The notes under the pieces are model-generated. The model had not been told where the DNA came from, made no database searches, and saw only the letters and a list, made by a program, of their open reading frames with translations. A stretch of DNA of 13,619 nt, from positions 1 to 13,619 of the forward strand of contig JABDLH010000212.1 in the NCBI GenBank assembly GCA_013003145.1, written 5' to 3'. Position 1 is the stretch's first letter. Every line of letters starts with the position of its first letter. Shown one piece after another: positions 6,921 to 12,958 of the stretch. The stretch is from Flavobacteriaceae bacterium (GTDB taxonomy: Bacteria > Bacteroidota > Bacteroidia > Flavobacteriales > Flavobacteriaceae). Made by a program: the position numbers and the translations under genes.

Positions 6921-7376
6921 TCAGTTAGAAATCAGGATAACATCCCCGCTCCGGGTAGCACGGTACTCCAGCATATCGTAATAGCGGTTTCCGTCGTCCG
7001 GCCTGCTTAGCAACTGCCCGGTAAATAAGCTGTATTGGAAGTCATCGCAATCGCAGCTTACCACCTGCCCGTCTTGTTGCAGGGTAGAGCATTCGTTTGG
7101 GGAGTGATTGGGACAGGAAGCTTCAAAAGCACGATAGGTGCTAAAACCGGTATTTGTGACATATACACCTTTAATTCCTACTCCCTGGGTATTGATAAAT
7201 ACAGAATTACCATCGTTATTCAGGGCGCTGTATAAGGGCAGGTTGGTGTTCAGGTCAAAGCGAAAACCGACTTCGGGCAGGAAGGGATTCCGGTTGGTGC
7301 CATCACTGGAACAGGATAATGAAAGCAATAATAAAAGGACTGATAGACAGCGGGATATGTGCGAGAACGATTTCAT
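6921..7376 (-). CDS. Rieske-like lipoprotein with incomplete cluster ligands
   Basis: A 151-residue predicted lipoprotein. The N-terminus is basic and hydrophobic (1-21) and reaches Cys22 in LSLSCSSD, the likely lipidation site; the lipobox is loose but usual for this phylum. The mature part has a Rieske-like layout: a first ligand-type segment CPNH (88-91), then SCDCDDFQYSLFTG (107-120) in the place of the second CxxH box. A canonical Rieske protein has CxH and CxxH; here the first is CxxH and the second His is missing (Asp and Phe occupy the region). Cys96 is an extra cysteine. It may therefore be a fold relative that no longer binds a [2Fe-2S] cluster. Similar small lipoproteins are common in Flavobacteriaceae. 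It is monocistronic and divergent from greA. A variant promoter match reads TAAATTTTG on the minus strand about 20 bases upstream (7397-7405). Confidence 0.78.
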   Translation of the reverse strand: MKSFSHISRCLSVLLLLLSLSCSSDGTNRNPFLPEVGFRFDLNTNLPLYSALNNDGNSVFINTQGVGIKGVYVTNTGFSTYRAFEASCPNHSPNECSTLQQDGQVVSCDCDDFQYSLFTGQLLSRPDDGNRYYDMLEYRATRSGDVILISN

Positions 7377-7407
7377 AGTTGTGGCACAAAAGTGAGCAAA
7401 ATTTATG

Positions 7408-7415
7408 TATATTTG
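7408..7415 (+). promoter_or_regulatory. Predicted -7 promoter element for greA
   Basis: TATATTTG matches TAnnTTTG exactly. Initiation would fall near 7420, giving a leader of about 205 bases before the greA ATG. The nearest TTG (7379-7381) is 26 bases away, longer than usual for a -33 element. Confidence 0.6.
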
Positions 7416-7419
7416 CGTT

Positions 7420-7626
7420 AAATCCTCTTGAAAAAAAGAGGATTTTCCTATTAGGGTACCTAGGTATCAACTTCCAATCCACAAGCGTTGAGGTACTTGC
7501 CCAAATTAAAGGTGTCCTGGTGTGGAGACCGTCTTTTTGCCGGTCAGTAGTACGACATCCAATTATACGTTGAAACAGGGTGATCATGGGGGTTTCGAAG
7601 AAGGAATTCCCGAAAATGAATTAGTT
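7420..7626 (+). promoter_or_regulatory. Long structured greA leader, no gene seen
   Basis: No convincing small gene is visible here. The leader opens with a perfect 10-bp hairpin, AAATCCTCTT (7420-7429) with AAGAGGATTT (7436-7445) around GAAAAA, at or within a base or two of the predicted transcript 5' end. Further on are a palindrome TACCTAGGTA (7457-7466) and two mutually exclusive pairings that share GACC at 7527-7530. It can pair back to GGTGTCC (7511-7517, one mismatch) or forward to CGGTC (7541-7545). Structure is seen; regulation is inferred. Confidence 0.45.
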
Positions 7627-8103
7627 ATGAGTAATGTTTCTTATTATACCGCAGAAGGCTTACAGAAGCTGAAAGATGAACTTAACCACCTTAGGGATGT
7701 AGAAAGGCCAAAGGCTTCACAGGCCATTGCTGAGGCCAGGGACAAGGGTGATCTCTCCGAGAATGCAGAATACGATGCCGCCAAGGAAGCCCAGGGACTG
7801 TTAGAGCTCAAGATCGCCAAGCTGGAAGAAGTTGTGGCTAATGCCAGGTTAATCGATGAATCCCAGTTAGACACCTCTAAAGTACTGGTGTTGTCTACGG
7901 TAAAATTGAAGAACCAGCAGAACGGGATGGAACTCAACTATACCTTGGTATCTGAAAGTGAAGCAGACCTTAAGGCCGGGAAAATATCCGTGACCTCACC
8001 CATCGGCAAGGGATTGCTGGGTAAGCGTGTGGGAGAGGTAGCCGAGATTCAAGTGCCGAATGGTACCCTAAAATTCGATGTCCTCGAAATTAGCAGGAAA
8101 TAA
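7627..8103 (+). CDS. greA: Transcription elongation factor GreA
   Basis: A 158-residue GreA. It enters the secondary channel of backtracked RNA polymerase and stimulates cleavage of the 3' end of the nascent RNA. The N-terminal coiled coil (about 1-75) carries the signature RDKGDLSENAEYDAAKEAQG, whose acidic tip (D and E of DLSENAEY) coordinates the catalytic Mg2+. The C-terminal FKBP-like domain (about 80-158) includes TSPIGKGLLGKRVGEV and ends in FDVLEISRK. Length matches the family. I use the ATG at 7627 (MSNVSYYTAEGLQKL), where family homology begins. The frame is open back to a GTG at 7522, but the 35 extra residues look unrelated to GreA. A strong terminator follows, so greA is probably monocistronic with a long leader. 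Confidence 0.97.
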   Translation: MSNVSYYTAEGLQKLKDELNHLRDVERPKASQAIAEARDKGDLSENAEYDAAKEAQGLLELKIAKLEEVVANARLIDESQLDTSKVLVLSTVKLKNQQNGMELNYTLVSESEADLKAGKISVTSPIGKGLLGKRVGEVAEIQVPNGTLKFDVLEISRK

Positions 8104-8127
8104 TTCTTTCCTGAAATTTGTTATACC

Positions 8128-8158
8128 ATCCTTTGTTGTTTTCAACAAAGGATTTTTT
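8128..8158 (+). terminator. Intrinsic terminator of greA
   Basis: A perfect 11-bp stem, ATCCTTTGTTG (8128-8138) with CAACAAAGGAT (8143-8153), closes a TTTT loop and runs into six T residues (8153-8158). It begins 24 bases after the greA stop. Confidence 0.95.
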
Positions 8159-8211
8159 ATTTTAGATGGTCTAACCAGGCCCATGATCAAAGGCCAGAAA
8201 TCGCAAAAACA

Positions 8212-8607
8212 ATGCCCAGCCTGTTTACAAAGATCATCAATGGTGAGATCCCGTGCTATAAGATAGCAGAAGACGAAAATTACTTCGCGTTTTTAGATAT
8301 CAATCCCAATGCTGAGGGCCATACCCTCTGTGTGCCGAAAAAGGAGGTGGATAAGATCATGGATATGGATGAAGAGGCTTATATGGGTTTAATGGCCTTC
8401 TCAAGGAAAATAGGAATAGCCCTGGAAAAAGTTATTAGTTGTAAGCGGGTTGGTATGGCTGTAATTGGCCTGGAAGTTCCCCACGTACACGTGCACCTTA
8501 TTCCCTTGCAAAGTATGCAGAATGCCACATTTCAGCATAAAGTTTCCTTAGAGCAAGATGAATTTGAAGCCATAGCACAAAAGATCAGGGAAGCCCTGGA
8601 TTATTAG
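8212..8607 (+). CDS. HIT-family nucleotide hydrolase
   Basis: A 131-residue histidine-triad protein of the HINT/Hit branch, soluble and cytoplasmic. These enzymes cleave the phosphate bond of nucleoside phosphoramidates, adenylates or dinucleoside polyphosphates through a covalent His-nucleotide intermediate. The signature HVHVHLIP gives His91, His93 and His95, with His93 the expected nucleophile. The N-terminal FTKIINGEIPCYKIAED and DINPNAEGHTLCVPKKE blocks are also typical, and the length is normal for the family. It starts at ATG 8212, 54 bases after the greA terminator, with no clear promoter of its own in that gap. It ends 2 bases before the convergent zinc-ribbon gene. The exact substrate cannot be decided from sequence. 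Confidence 0.95.
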   Translation: MPSLFTKIINGEIPCYKIAEDENYFAFLDINPNAEGHTLCVPKKEVDKIMDMDEEAYMGLMAFSRKIGIALEKVISCKRVGMAVIGLEVPHVHVHLIPLQSMQNATFQHKVSLEQDEFEAIAQKIREALDY

Positions 8608-8609
8608 CT

Positions 8610-8966
8610 CTAACCCGGGAAACCGCCCTGTATAAGCATGTAGGTGCCCGCGCCGACAAGGACGATAAGCAATAACAAGAGTGCATAGAATAGGAAAGTG
8701 AAACGGATAGAAGATCGGTTAGGAGTAACCAGCTTCCTGTAGTATTCAAAGGTACGGTCAATATCCTGCGTCCATTGTACCGGGTAGATCACGGATCCGC
8801 ATTTTCTGCATTGTATTTCGTGGCTGAGATTCTTGGTAGTGCGGTGAAATAGTTTGCCATAACTCTCCTTCTGGTAAAATGTCAGCCGCAGGTCCTGTGC
8901 AAAACATTCAGGACAATTATTGGTCAGGTCGGCTTCTTTTATTACGATCAGTTTTTCCTTCATCAT
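8610..8966 (-). CDS. Zinc-ribbon membrane protein, unknown function
   Basis: A 118-residue protein with two CxxC pairs, CPEC (18-21) and CRKC (53-56), that would form a zinc ribbon. A short helical linker and one C-terminal transmembrane helix (about 89-111) follow, so the ribbon should face the cytoplasm with the tail in the inner membrane. The start used is the ATG whose A is at 8966. It overlaps the stop of the upstream histidine kinase as ATGA, a classic coupling arrangement; a second ATG follows at once. Upstream in-frame starts up to 9092 lie inside the kinase G2 region and are not needed. I do not recognise a named family. Translational coupling suggests that it works with, or is made in step with, the kinase. 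Confidence 0.82.
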   Translation of the reverse strand: MMKEKLIVIKEADLTNNCPECFAQDLRLTFYQKESYGKLFHRTTKNLSHEIQCRKCGSVIYPVQWTQDIDRTFEYYRKLVTPNRSSIRFTFLFYALLLLLIVLVGAGTYMLIQGGFPG

Positions 8967-10117
8967 GATGAGCCTAAAGTTTTTAAGGAGATCTGCATTA
9001 CAGTGCCTTCCTTGCTCGAGGTGAGCACCTTGATCTTTCCTTGGTGGTATTCTTCTACAATACGCTTGACCAGCGAGAGACCGAGGCCCCATCCGCGCTT
9101 CTTGGATGTGAAACCGGGAGTGAAGATAGAATTGTAATCTCCCTTGGCAATACCATGACCGGTATCTGAGACCAGGATTTGGACAAATTTGCCTTCGGGG
9201 ATAATTTCAATAGAGATATGACCTTTTCCCTTCATGGCATCAATCCCATTCTTCACCAAATTCTCTATGGTCCAGTGGTACAAAGAACGGTTCAAAAGTA
9301 CGGGAAAATTTTCGACTTTAGAATGAAATGAAAAATGGATAAGCTTGGAACTTCGCATTTTCAGGTAATCAAAGGCCTGCCTGGTTTCTTCTACTACATC
9401 AGCCCGTTCCAGCTTAGGCAGGCTGCCAATTTTAGAAAAGCGTTCGGTAATGGTTTGCAGCCTGCTGATATCCTTATCGATCTCCCTGGTGATCTCCGGG
9501 TTGATGTTCTCTGCCCTCAGCAATTCGTTCCAGCCGAGAAGGGAAGTGAGGGGTGTACCGATCTGGTGAGCCGTTTCTTTGGCCATCCCGGCCCAGAGTT
9601 TATTCTGTTCCGATGCTTTATTGGTCCTGAAAAAGAAAAAGATCACCGCTCCGAAGAGGAAGATGATCAGCAGTAAAGCAATCGGGTAATACTTCAGCTT
9701 ATTCAACACTTCAGAGTTCCCATAATACAGTGTAGCAAGGTGTTCCCCTTTATAATTGATAGAAATAGGGGTGTTCTCTTGCTGAAACCGATCTATCCGT
9801 TCCTGGACATAAGCGGGGTCTGCAACAGCATCCTCCTTCATATTATTGGTCTTAATAGATCCATCCTGGTTCACCAGGATCATAGGGGTGGCCGTGTTGT
9901 TCTGGAAAATTTTTACGTGCAGGTTCCCCAGGTCCCTGTCTTCAGAGGATTGTAACAATTCGGATTGGGCGGTAGCCCATATTTCCATTTTGTAGCGTTC
10001 TTCCTCCTTGAATTTTTTAAAGAAGCTGTTCGTGTTCCATAGGATAAGGCTTACGATCACGAAGGATGCGATCAGCAAAAAAATATTTGAAGTTTTCCTG
10101 GGTCGGCTGAATTTCAT
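8963..10117 (-). CDS. Orphan membrane sensor histidine kinase
   Basis: A 384-residue inner-membrane kinase. Helix 1 (about 10-28) and helix 2 (about 145-164) flank an extracytoplasmic region of about 115 residues. No HAMP or PAS domain fits between helix 2 and the H-box. Catalytic motifs, counted from the ATG at 10117, are the H-box ETAHQIGTPLTSLLGW (phospho-His184), N-box ENLVKNGIDAM (285-295), G1 DTGHGI (318-323), F-box FTPGFTSK (332-339) and G2 GWGLGLSLV (342-350). HQIGTPL in place of HELRTPL is a known variant in Bacteroidetes kinases. The frame can be extended one codon to a TTG, but ATG 10117 is preferred. No response regulator is adjacent; the coupled downstream gene encodes a zinc-ribbon membrane protein, and the divergent gene a flavin-reductase-like protein. 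A weak -7-like TATCTTTA lies upstream on the minus strand (10139-10146). Confidence 0.92.
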   Translation of the reverse strand: MKFSRPRKTSNIFLLIASFVIVSLILWNTNSFFKKFKEEERYKMEIWATAQSELLQSSEDRDLGNLHVKIFQNNTATPMILVNQDGSIKTNNMKEDAVADPAYVQERIDRFQQENTPISINYKGEHLATLYYGNSEVLNKLKYYPIALLLIIFLFGAVIFFFFRTNKASEQNKLWAGMAKETAHQIGTPLTSLLGWNELLRAENINPEITREIDKDISRLQTITERFSKIGSLPKLERADVVEETRQAFDYLKMRSSKLIHFSFHSKVENFPVLLNRSLYHWTIENLVKNGIDAMKGKGHISIEIIPEGKFVQILVSDTGHGIAKGDYNSIFTPGFTSKKRGWGLGLSLVKRIVEEYHQGKIKVLTSSKEGTVMQISLKTLGSS

Positions 10118-10212
10118 CAAGGCTGCTCTTTGCGAATTTAAAGATAATCCAAATTGGGGGACCGGGACGGTTTTCGTCTCTCAATCCGGTTTTAAATAGC
10201 CTACAAATTACG

Positions 10213-10220
10213 TACATTTG
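10213..10220 (+). promoter_or_regulatory. Predicted -7 promoter element for the flavin-reductase gene
   Basis: TACATTTG matches TAnnTTTG. Initiation would be expected at about 10225-10227, which coincides with the ATG at 10227, so the mRNA would be leaderless or nearly so. Alternatively the real start is the second ATG at 10236. Confidence 0.55.
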
Positions 10221-10226
10221 CCACCT

Positions 10227-11111
10227 ATGCAAGAGATGATTACTATTACCCCCGGAGAAGTTGCAACCCCCAAATTACATGGGTATCTGCTCGGGGCAGT
10301 AGGGCCCAGGCCTATAGCGTTTGCAAGTACGATAGACAGCGAAGGAAGACCTAACCTCTCTCCTTTCAGTTTTTTTAATGTCTTCAGCGCTAACCCGCCT
10401 GTTATGATCTTTTCACCTGCCCGCAGGGTGCGTAATAATACGACAAAACACACCCTGGAAAATGTTTTAAAAACTAAGGAAGTGGTTATCAATATCGTGA
10501 ACTACGATATGGTTCAACAGATGTCGCTCTCCAGTACGGAATACCCCGAAGGGGAGAATGAATTTGTAAAAGCCGGGCTAACCATGCTTCCTTCAGAATT
10601 GGTAAAACCTTTCCGGGTTGCGGAGTCACCCGTGCAGTTCGAATGTCGAGTCACTAAGGTGGAGGCTTTAGGCGAGGAAGGCGGTGCTGGTAACCTCATT
10701 TTTTCGGAGGTTGTCAAGATGCATGTGCACAAATCTATCCTGGATGAGAACGGAAGTATAGATCAGCATAAAATTGACCAGGTGGCCCGGATGGGAGGTA
10801 ATTGGTACAGCCGCGCTAATCAAGGGATGTTCGAGGTTCCCAAACCTTTGTCTACCCTGGGAATAGGGATAGATGCCATCCCGGAAAAGATTCGGCACAG
10901 TAAATTATTAACTGGGAACGATCTGGGTAAGCTGGGAAATGTGGAAGAATTGCCCGTAAGGGAAGAAGTGATGGCATTTGTTGCGGAAAAAGAAGAACTC
11001 AAAGAAATCATCCGTGCCGGTGATGACGAAAAAAGGTTCAGAATGGCACAAGAATATTTAAATAATAATGACATGCTTTCTGCCTGGAAAGTACTGTTGG
11101 CAAACAATTAG
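10227..11111 (+). CDS. Flavin-reductase-like FMN-binding protein
   Basis: A 294-residue protein of the flavin reductase-like, split-barrel FMN-binding family (DIM6/NTAB type). The N-terminal block LLGAVGPRPIAFAST (21-35), with NLSPFSFFNVFSANPPV (43-59), is the flavin-binding signature. NYDMVQQMSLSS (92-103) and RVAESPVQFECRVTKVE (130-146) are further family segments. About 90 residues after MGGNWYSR (189-196) extend beyond the usual 200-residue core and are charged and helical. Members reduce or bind flavin using NAD(P)H; the physiological partner is unknown. ATG 10227 is used; a TTG at 10218 falls inside the predicted -7 element. DUF3127 starts 3 bases after its stop, so the two are an operon. 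Confidence 0.9.
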   Translation: MQEMITITPGEVATPKLHGYLLGAVGPRPIAFASTIDSEGRPNLSPFSFFNVFSANPPVMIFSPARRVRNNTTKHTLENVLKTKEVVINIVNYDMVQQMSLSSTEYPEGENEFVKAGLTMLPSELVKPFRVAESPVQFECRVTKVEALGEEGGAGNLIFSEVVKMHVHKSILDENGSIDQHKIDQVARMGGNWYSRANQGMFEVPKPLSTLGIGIDAIPEKIRHSKLLTGNDLGKLGNVEELPVREEVMAFVAEKEELKEIIRAGDDEKRFRMAQEYLNNNDMLSAWKVLLANN

Positions 11112-11114
11112 AAG

Positions 11115-11492
11115 ATGGAATTAGAAGGAACGATCAAATTAATCGGGGAAACCAAAACTTTTGGAAACAAAGGGTTCCGTAAACGCGAAGTAGTGGTGAC
11201 TACCGATGAGCAGTACCCGCAGACCATTATGGTCGAATTTGTACAGGACAAGACAGACCTGCTGAACAACTTTAAACCGGGGCAGCCTGTAAAGATCAGT
11301 ATCAACCTCAGGGGTCGTGAATGGACCAACCCACAAGGCGAGGTGAAATACTTTAACTCTATCCAGGGTTGGAGGATAGAAGGCGTACAAGCCGATGCAG
11401 CTGGCGGAAGTATCCCACCTGTACCACCTATGGAAGCCTTTGAACCGGCAGATGACCTGAACGAAGAAGATCACGATGACCTTCCGTTCTAA
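11115..11492 (+). CDS. DUF3127 protein, OB-fold-like with SSB-type acidic tail
   Basis: A 125-residue protein matching the DUF3127 family of Bacteroidetes. The globular part (about 1-92) is beta-rich and OB-like: GTIKLIGETKTFGNKGFRKR (5-24), VVVTTDEQYPQTIMVEFVQD (26-45), ISINLRGREWTNPQGEVKYF (61-80) and NSIQGWRIEGV (81-91). A Pro-rich linker (SIPPVPPMEAFEPAD) leads to a strongly acidic end, NEEDHDDLPF. That tip closely resembles the C-terminal DDDIPF of bacterial single-stranded-DNA-binding protein, which recruits repair and replication partners. The family has no established function. Taken together this suggests a nucleic-acid-binding or SSB-partner role, which is inference. It is the second gene of the flavin-reductase operon. 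Confidence 0.9.
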   Translation: MELEGTIKLIGETKTFGNKGFRKREVVVTTDEQYPQTIMVEFVQDKTDLLNNFKPGQPVKISINLRGREWTNPQGEVKYFNSIQGWRIEGVQADAAGGSIPPVPPMEAFEPADDLNEEDHDDLPF

Positions 11493-11510
11493 GATTAAAT
11501 ACAAGGAGTT

Positions 11511-11543
11511 GATCCGGCCTTATCCACTGGTTATGGCCGGATC
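11511..11543 (+). terminator. Inverted repeat, possible terminator after the DUF3127 gene
   Basis: GATCCGGCC (11511-11519) pairs perfectly with GGCCGGATC (11535-11543) around a 15-base spacer. Only a weak T stretch follows (TCTCACTATTTT), so termination may be partial. It lies 19 bases after the DUF3127 stop and ends 12 bases before the transporter start, close enough to affect that gene's translation. Confidence 0.5.
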
Positions 11544-11555
11544 TCTCACTATTTT

Positions 11556-12932
11556 ATGAAGCTTACCAGGGCCATAGAGACGGTTTTCCGGAGGTACTTG
11601 CCTTCCCCTTTTACCATAGCCGTACTACTGACCCTTTTTACTATACTGCTTGCATGGATCACTACAGATGCACCGGAATCGGGATCGCACCTTGGATCTA
11701 TACTTTCCCATTGGGAATCCGGTATATGGAATAACGGCCTGTTGGTATTTGCATACCAGATGATGCTTATCCTGGTGCTTGGCCATGTCCTTGTACTGAG
11801 CAAGCCGGTAGCCAAACTCATTCACAAGATCACAAGCTTGGTTAGCAGTCCTGCAAGCGCGGCCCTATTGGTAGCCCTGCCCACTATGCTGATCTCTTTT
11901 TTTAACTGGGGGCTGGGACTCATCTTTGGTGCTCTCCTCGCCAGGAAAGTTGGTCAGTACGCACAAGAAGAAGGTATACCGATCAACTACCCGCTGGTAG
12001 GCGCTTGTGGATACCTTGGATTAATGGTCTGGCATGGGGGAATCAGTGGTTCTGCACCTATTAAAGCCTCGGAGGAAGGCCATATTAATGAACTGATGCA
12101 GCTATCCGGTAACCAGGAATTACTATCTGTGCTCCCGGGAAGCATCCCTACCTCCCTGACCGTGTTCAGCTCGGCTAACCTGCTGATCTTCGCAACCGTT
12201 GTGGTCGCAATTTCGGGTATGGCATATTACTTGGGGCGGAGTACGATTACTGCGAAGACGTCCTTGCCGCCGCTCTCTATGGAGCAGGAGCAGGAAACAA
12301 AAGCAATGGGATCGGAAAAACTGGACCGCTCCCCCTGGCTAGCAGCTGTTTTTGGCTTGCTTATCCTCGCTGTCTTCTGCCTGCAGTACACTTCATTCCT
12401 CGCAGCCTTGAATATAACCCCCAATATGCTCAATTTTTTTATGCTGGGACTGGCATTATTGCTCCATGGTAGCCTGGCAAAATTTGGGAAGGCGGTGGAA
12501 TCGGCCATAGGAGACACGGCCGGGATATTGATACAGTTTCCTTTGTATTTTGGAATTATGGGTATTATGGCCGGCAGTGGGATGATAGGTGACATATCGG
12601 ATTTCTTTGCCTCTGTCGCCAATAGCACGACCCTGCCTGTGCTGACATTTTTCAGTGCCGGGCTGGTCAATGTTTTTGTTCCCAGTGGAGGCGGGCAATG
12701 GGCAGTACAGGGCCCGCTGGTCCTGGAATCGGCCTGGCAGCTCGGGGTTCCCTTACCAAAAGCAATCATGGCACTGGCCTATGGTGACCAGGTGACCAAT
12801 ATGTTGCAACCCTTCTGGGCCCTGCCTTTACTGGCGATTACCAGGCTCAAGGCTAGTGAGATCCTTCCTTATACTTTGATCTTTATGATACTTGGATCTG
12901 TTATCTACCTTATGGGCTTACTGCTATTTTAG
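11556..12932 (+). CDS. Short-chain fatty acid transporter, AtoE family
   Basis: A 458-residue polytopic inner-membrane protein of the short-chain fatty acid transporter family, related to E. coli AtoE. Its length is close to the usual 440. It has about ten to twelve hydrophobic segments. Family landmarks include ISFFNWGLGLIFGALLARKVG (a Phe-Asn-Trp motif in a helix), VGACGYLGLMVWHGGISGSAPIK, LPGSIPTSLTVFSS, and near the C-terminus VNVFVPSGGGQWAVQGP and YGDQVTNMLQPFWALP. The last two are the most conserved part of the family. A charged cytoplasmic loop (about 240-262, with EQEQETKAMGSEK) splits the two halves. Predicted substrates are butyrate or acetoacetate-like acids; no CoA-transferase or thiolase gene is in the window to support a degradation operon. 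An inverted repeat separates it from the DUF3127 gene. Confidence 0.92.
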   Translation: MKLTRAIETVFRRYLPSPFTIAVLLTLFTILLAWITTDAPESGSHLGSILSHWESGIWNNGLLVFAYQMMLILVLGHVLVLSKPVAKLIHKITSLVSSPASAALLVALPTMLISFFNWGLGLIFGALLARKVGQYAQEEGIPINYPLVGACGYLGLMVWHGGISGSAPIKASEEGHINELMQLSGNQELLSVLPGSIPTSLTVFSSANLLIFATVVVAISGMAYYLGRSTITAKTSLPPLSMEQEQETKAMGSEKLDRSPWLAAVFGLLILAVFCLQYTSFLAALNITPNMLNFFMLGLALLLHGSLAKFGKAVESAIGDTAGILIQFPLYFGIMGIMAGSGMIGDISDFFASVANSTTLPVLTFFSAGLVNVFVPSGGGQWAVQGPLVLESAWQLGVPLPKAIMALAYGDQVTNMLQPFWALPLLAITRLKASEILPYTLIFMILGSVIYLMGLLLF

Positions 12933-12934
12933 CC

Positions 12935-12942
12935 TAAATTTG
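12935..12942 (+). promoter_or_regulatory. Possible -7 promoter element for aat
   Basis: TAAATTTG, two bases after the transporter stop, matches TAnnTTTG. It would start transcription about 10-12 bases before the GTG of aat. No TTG is seen at the -33 position, so read-through from the transporter gene remains possible. Confidence 0.45.
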
Positions 12943-12958
12943 TACAAAAGCGATTATC

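Noticed and set aside
7522..7626. In-frame upstream extension of greA from a GTG (35 extra residues).
   Set aside because: GreA family homology begins at MSNVSYYTAEG, and the extra residues run through hairpin-forming leader sequence with no family similarity.
8078..8266. Plus-strand open frame spanning the end of greA, its terminator and the start of the HIT gene.
   Set aside because: It overlaps two certain genes in another frame and runs through a perfect intrinsic terminator.
8967..9092. Longer version of the zinc-ribbon protein starting inside the kinase gene.
   Set aside because: The extra residues are a frame-shifted reading of the conserved kinase G2 region; the ATGA overlap gives a simpler start.
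10118..10120. TTG one codon before the kinase ATG as the start.
   Set aside because: ATG at 10117 is adjacent and gives the same protein less one residue; TTG is less likely.
12227..12769. Minus-strand open frame of 180 residues inside the fatty acid transporter gene.
   Set aside because: Antisense shadow; its Pro- and Lys-rich composition reflects complementing hydrophobic codons.
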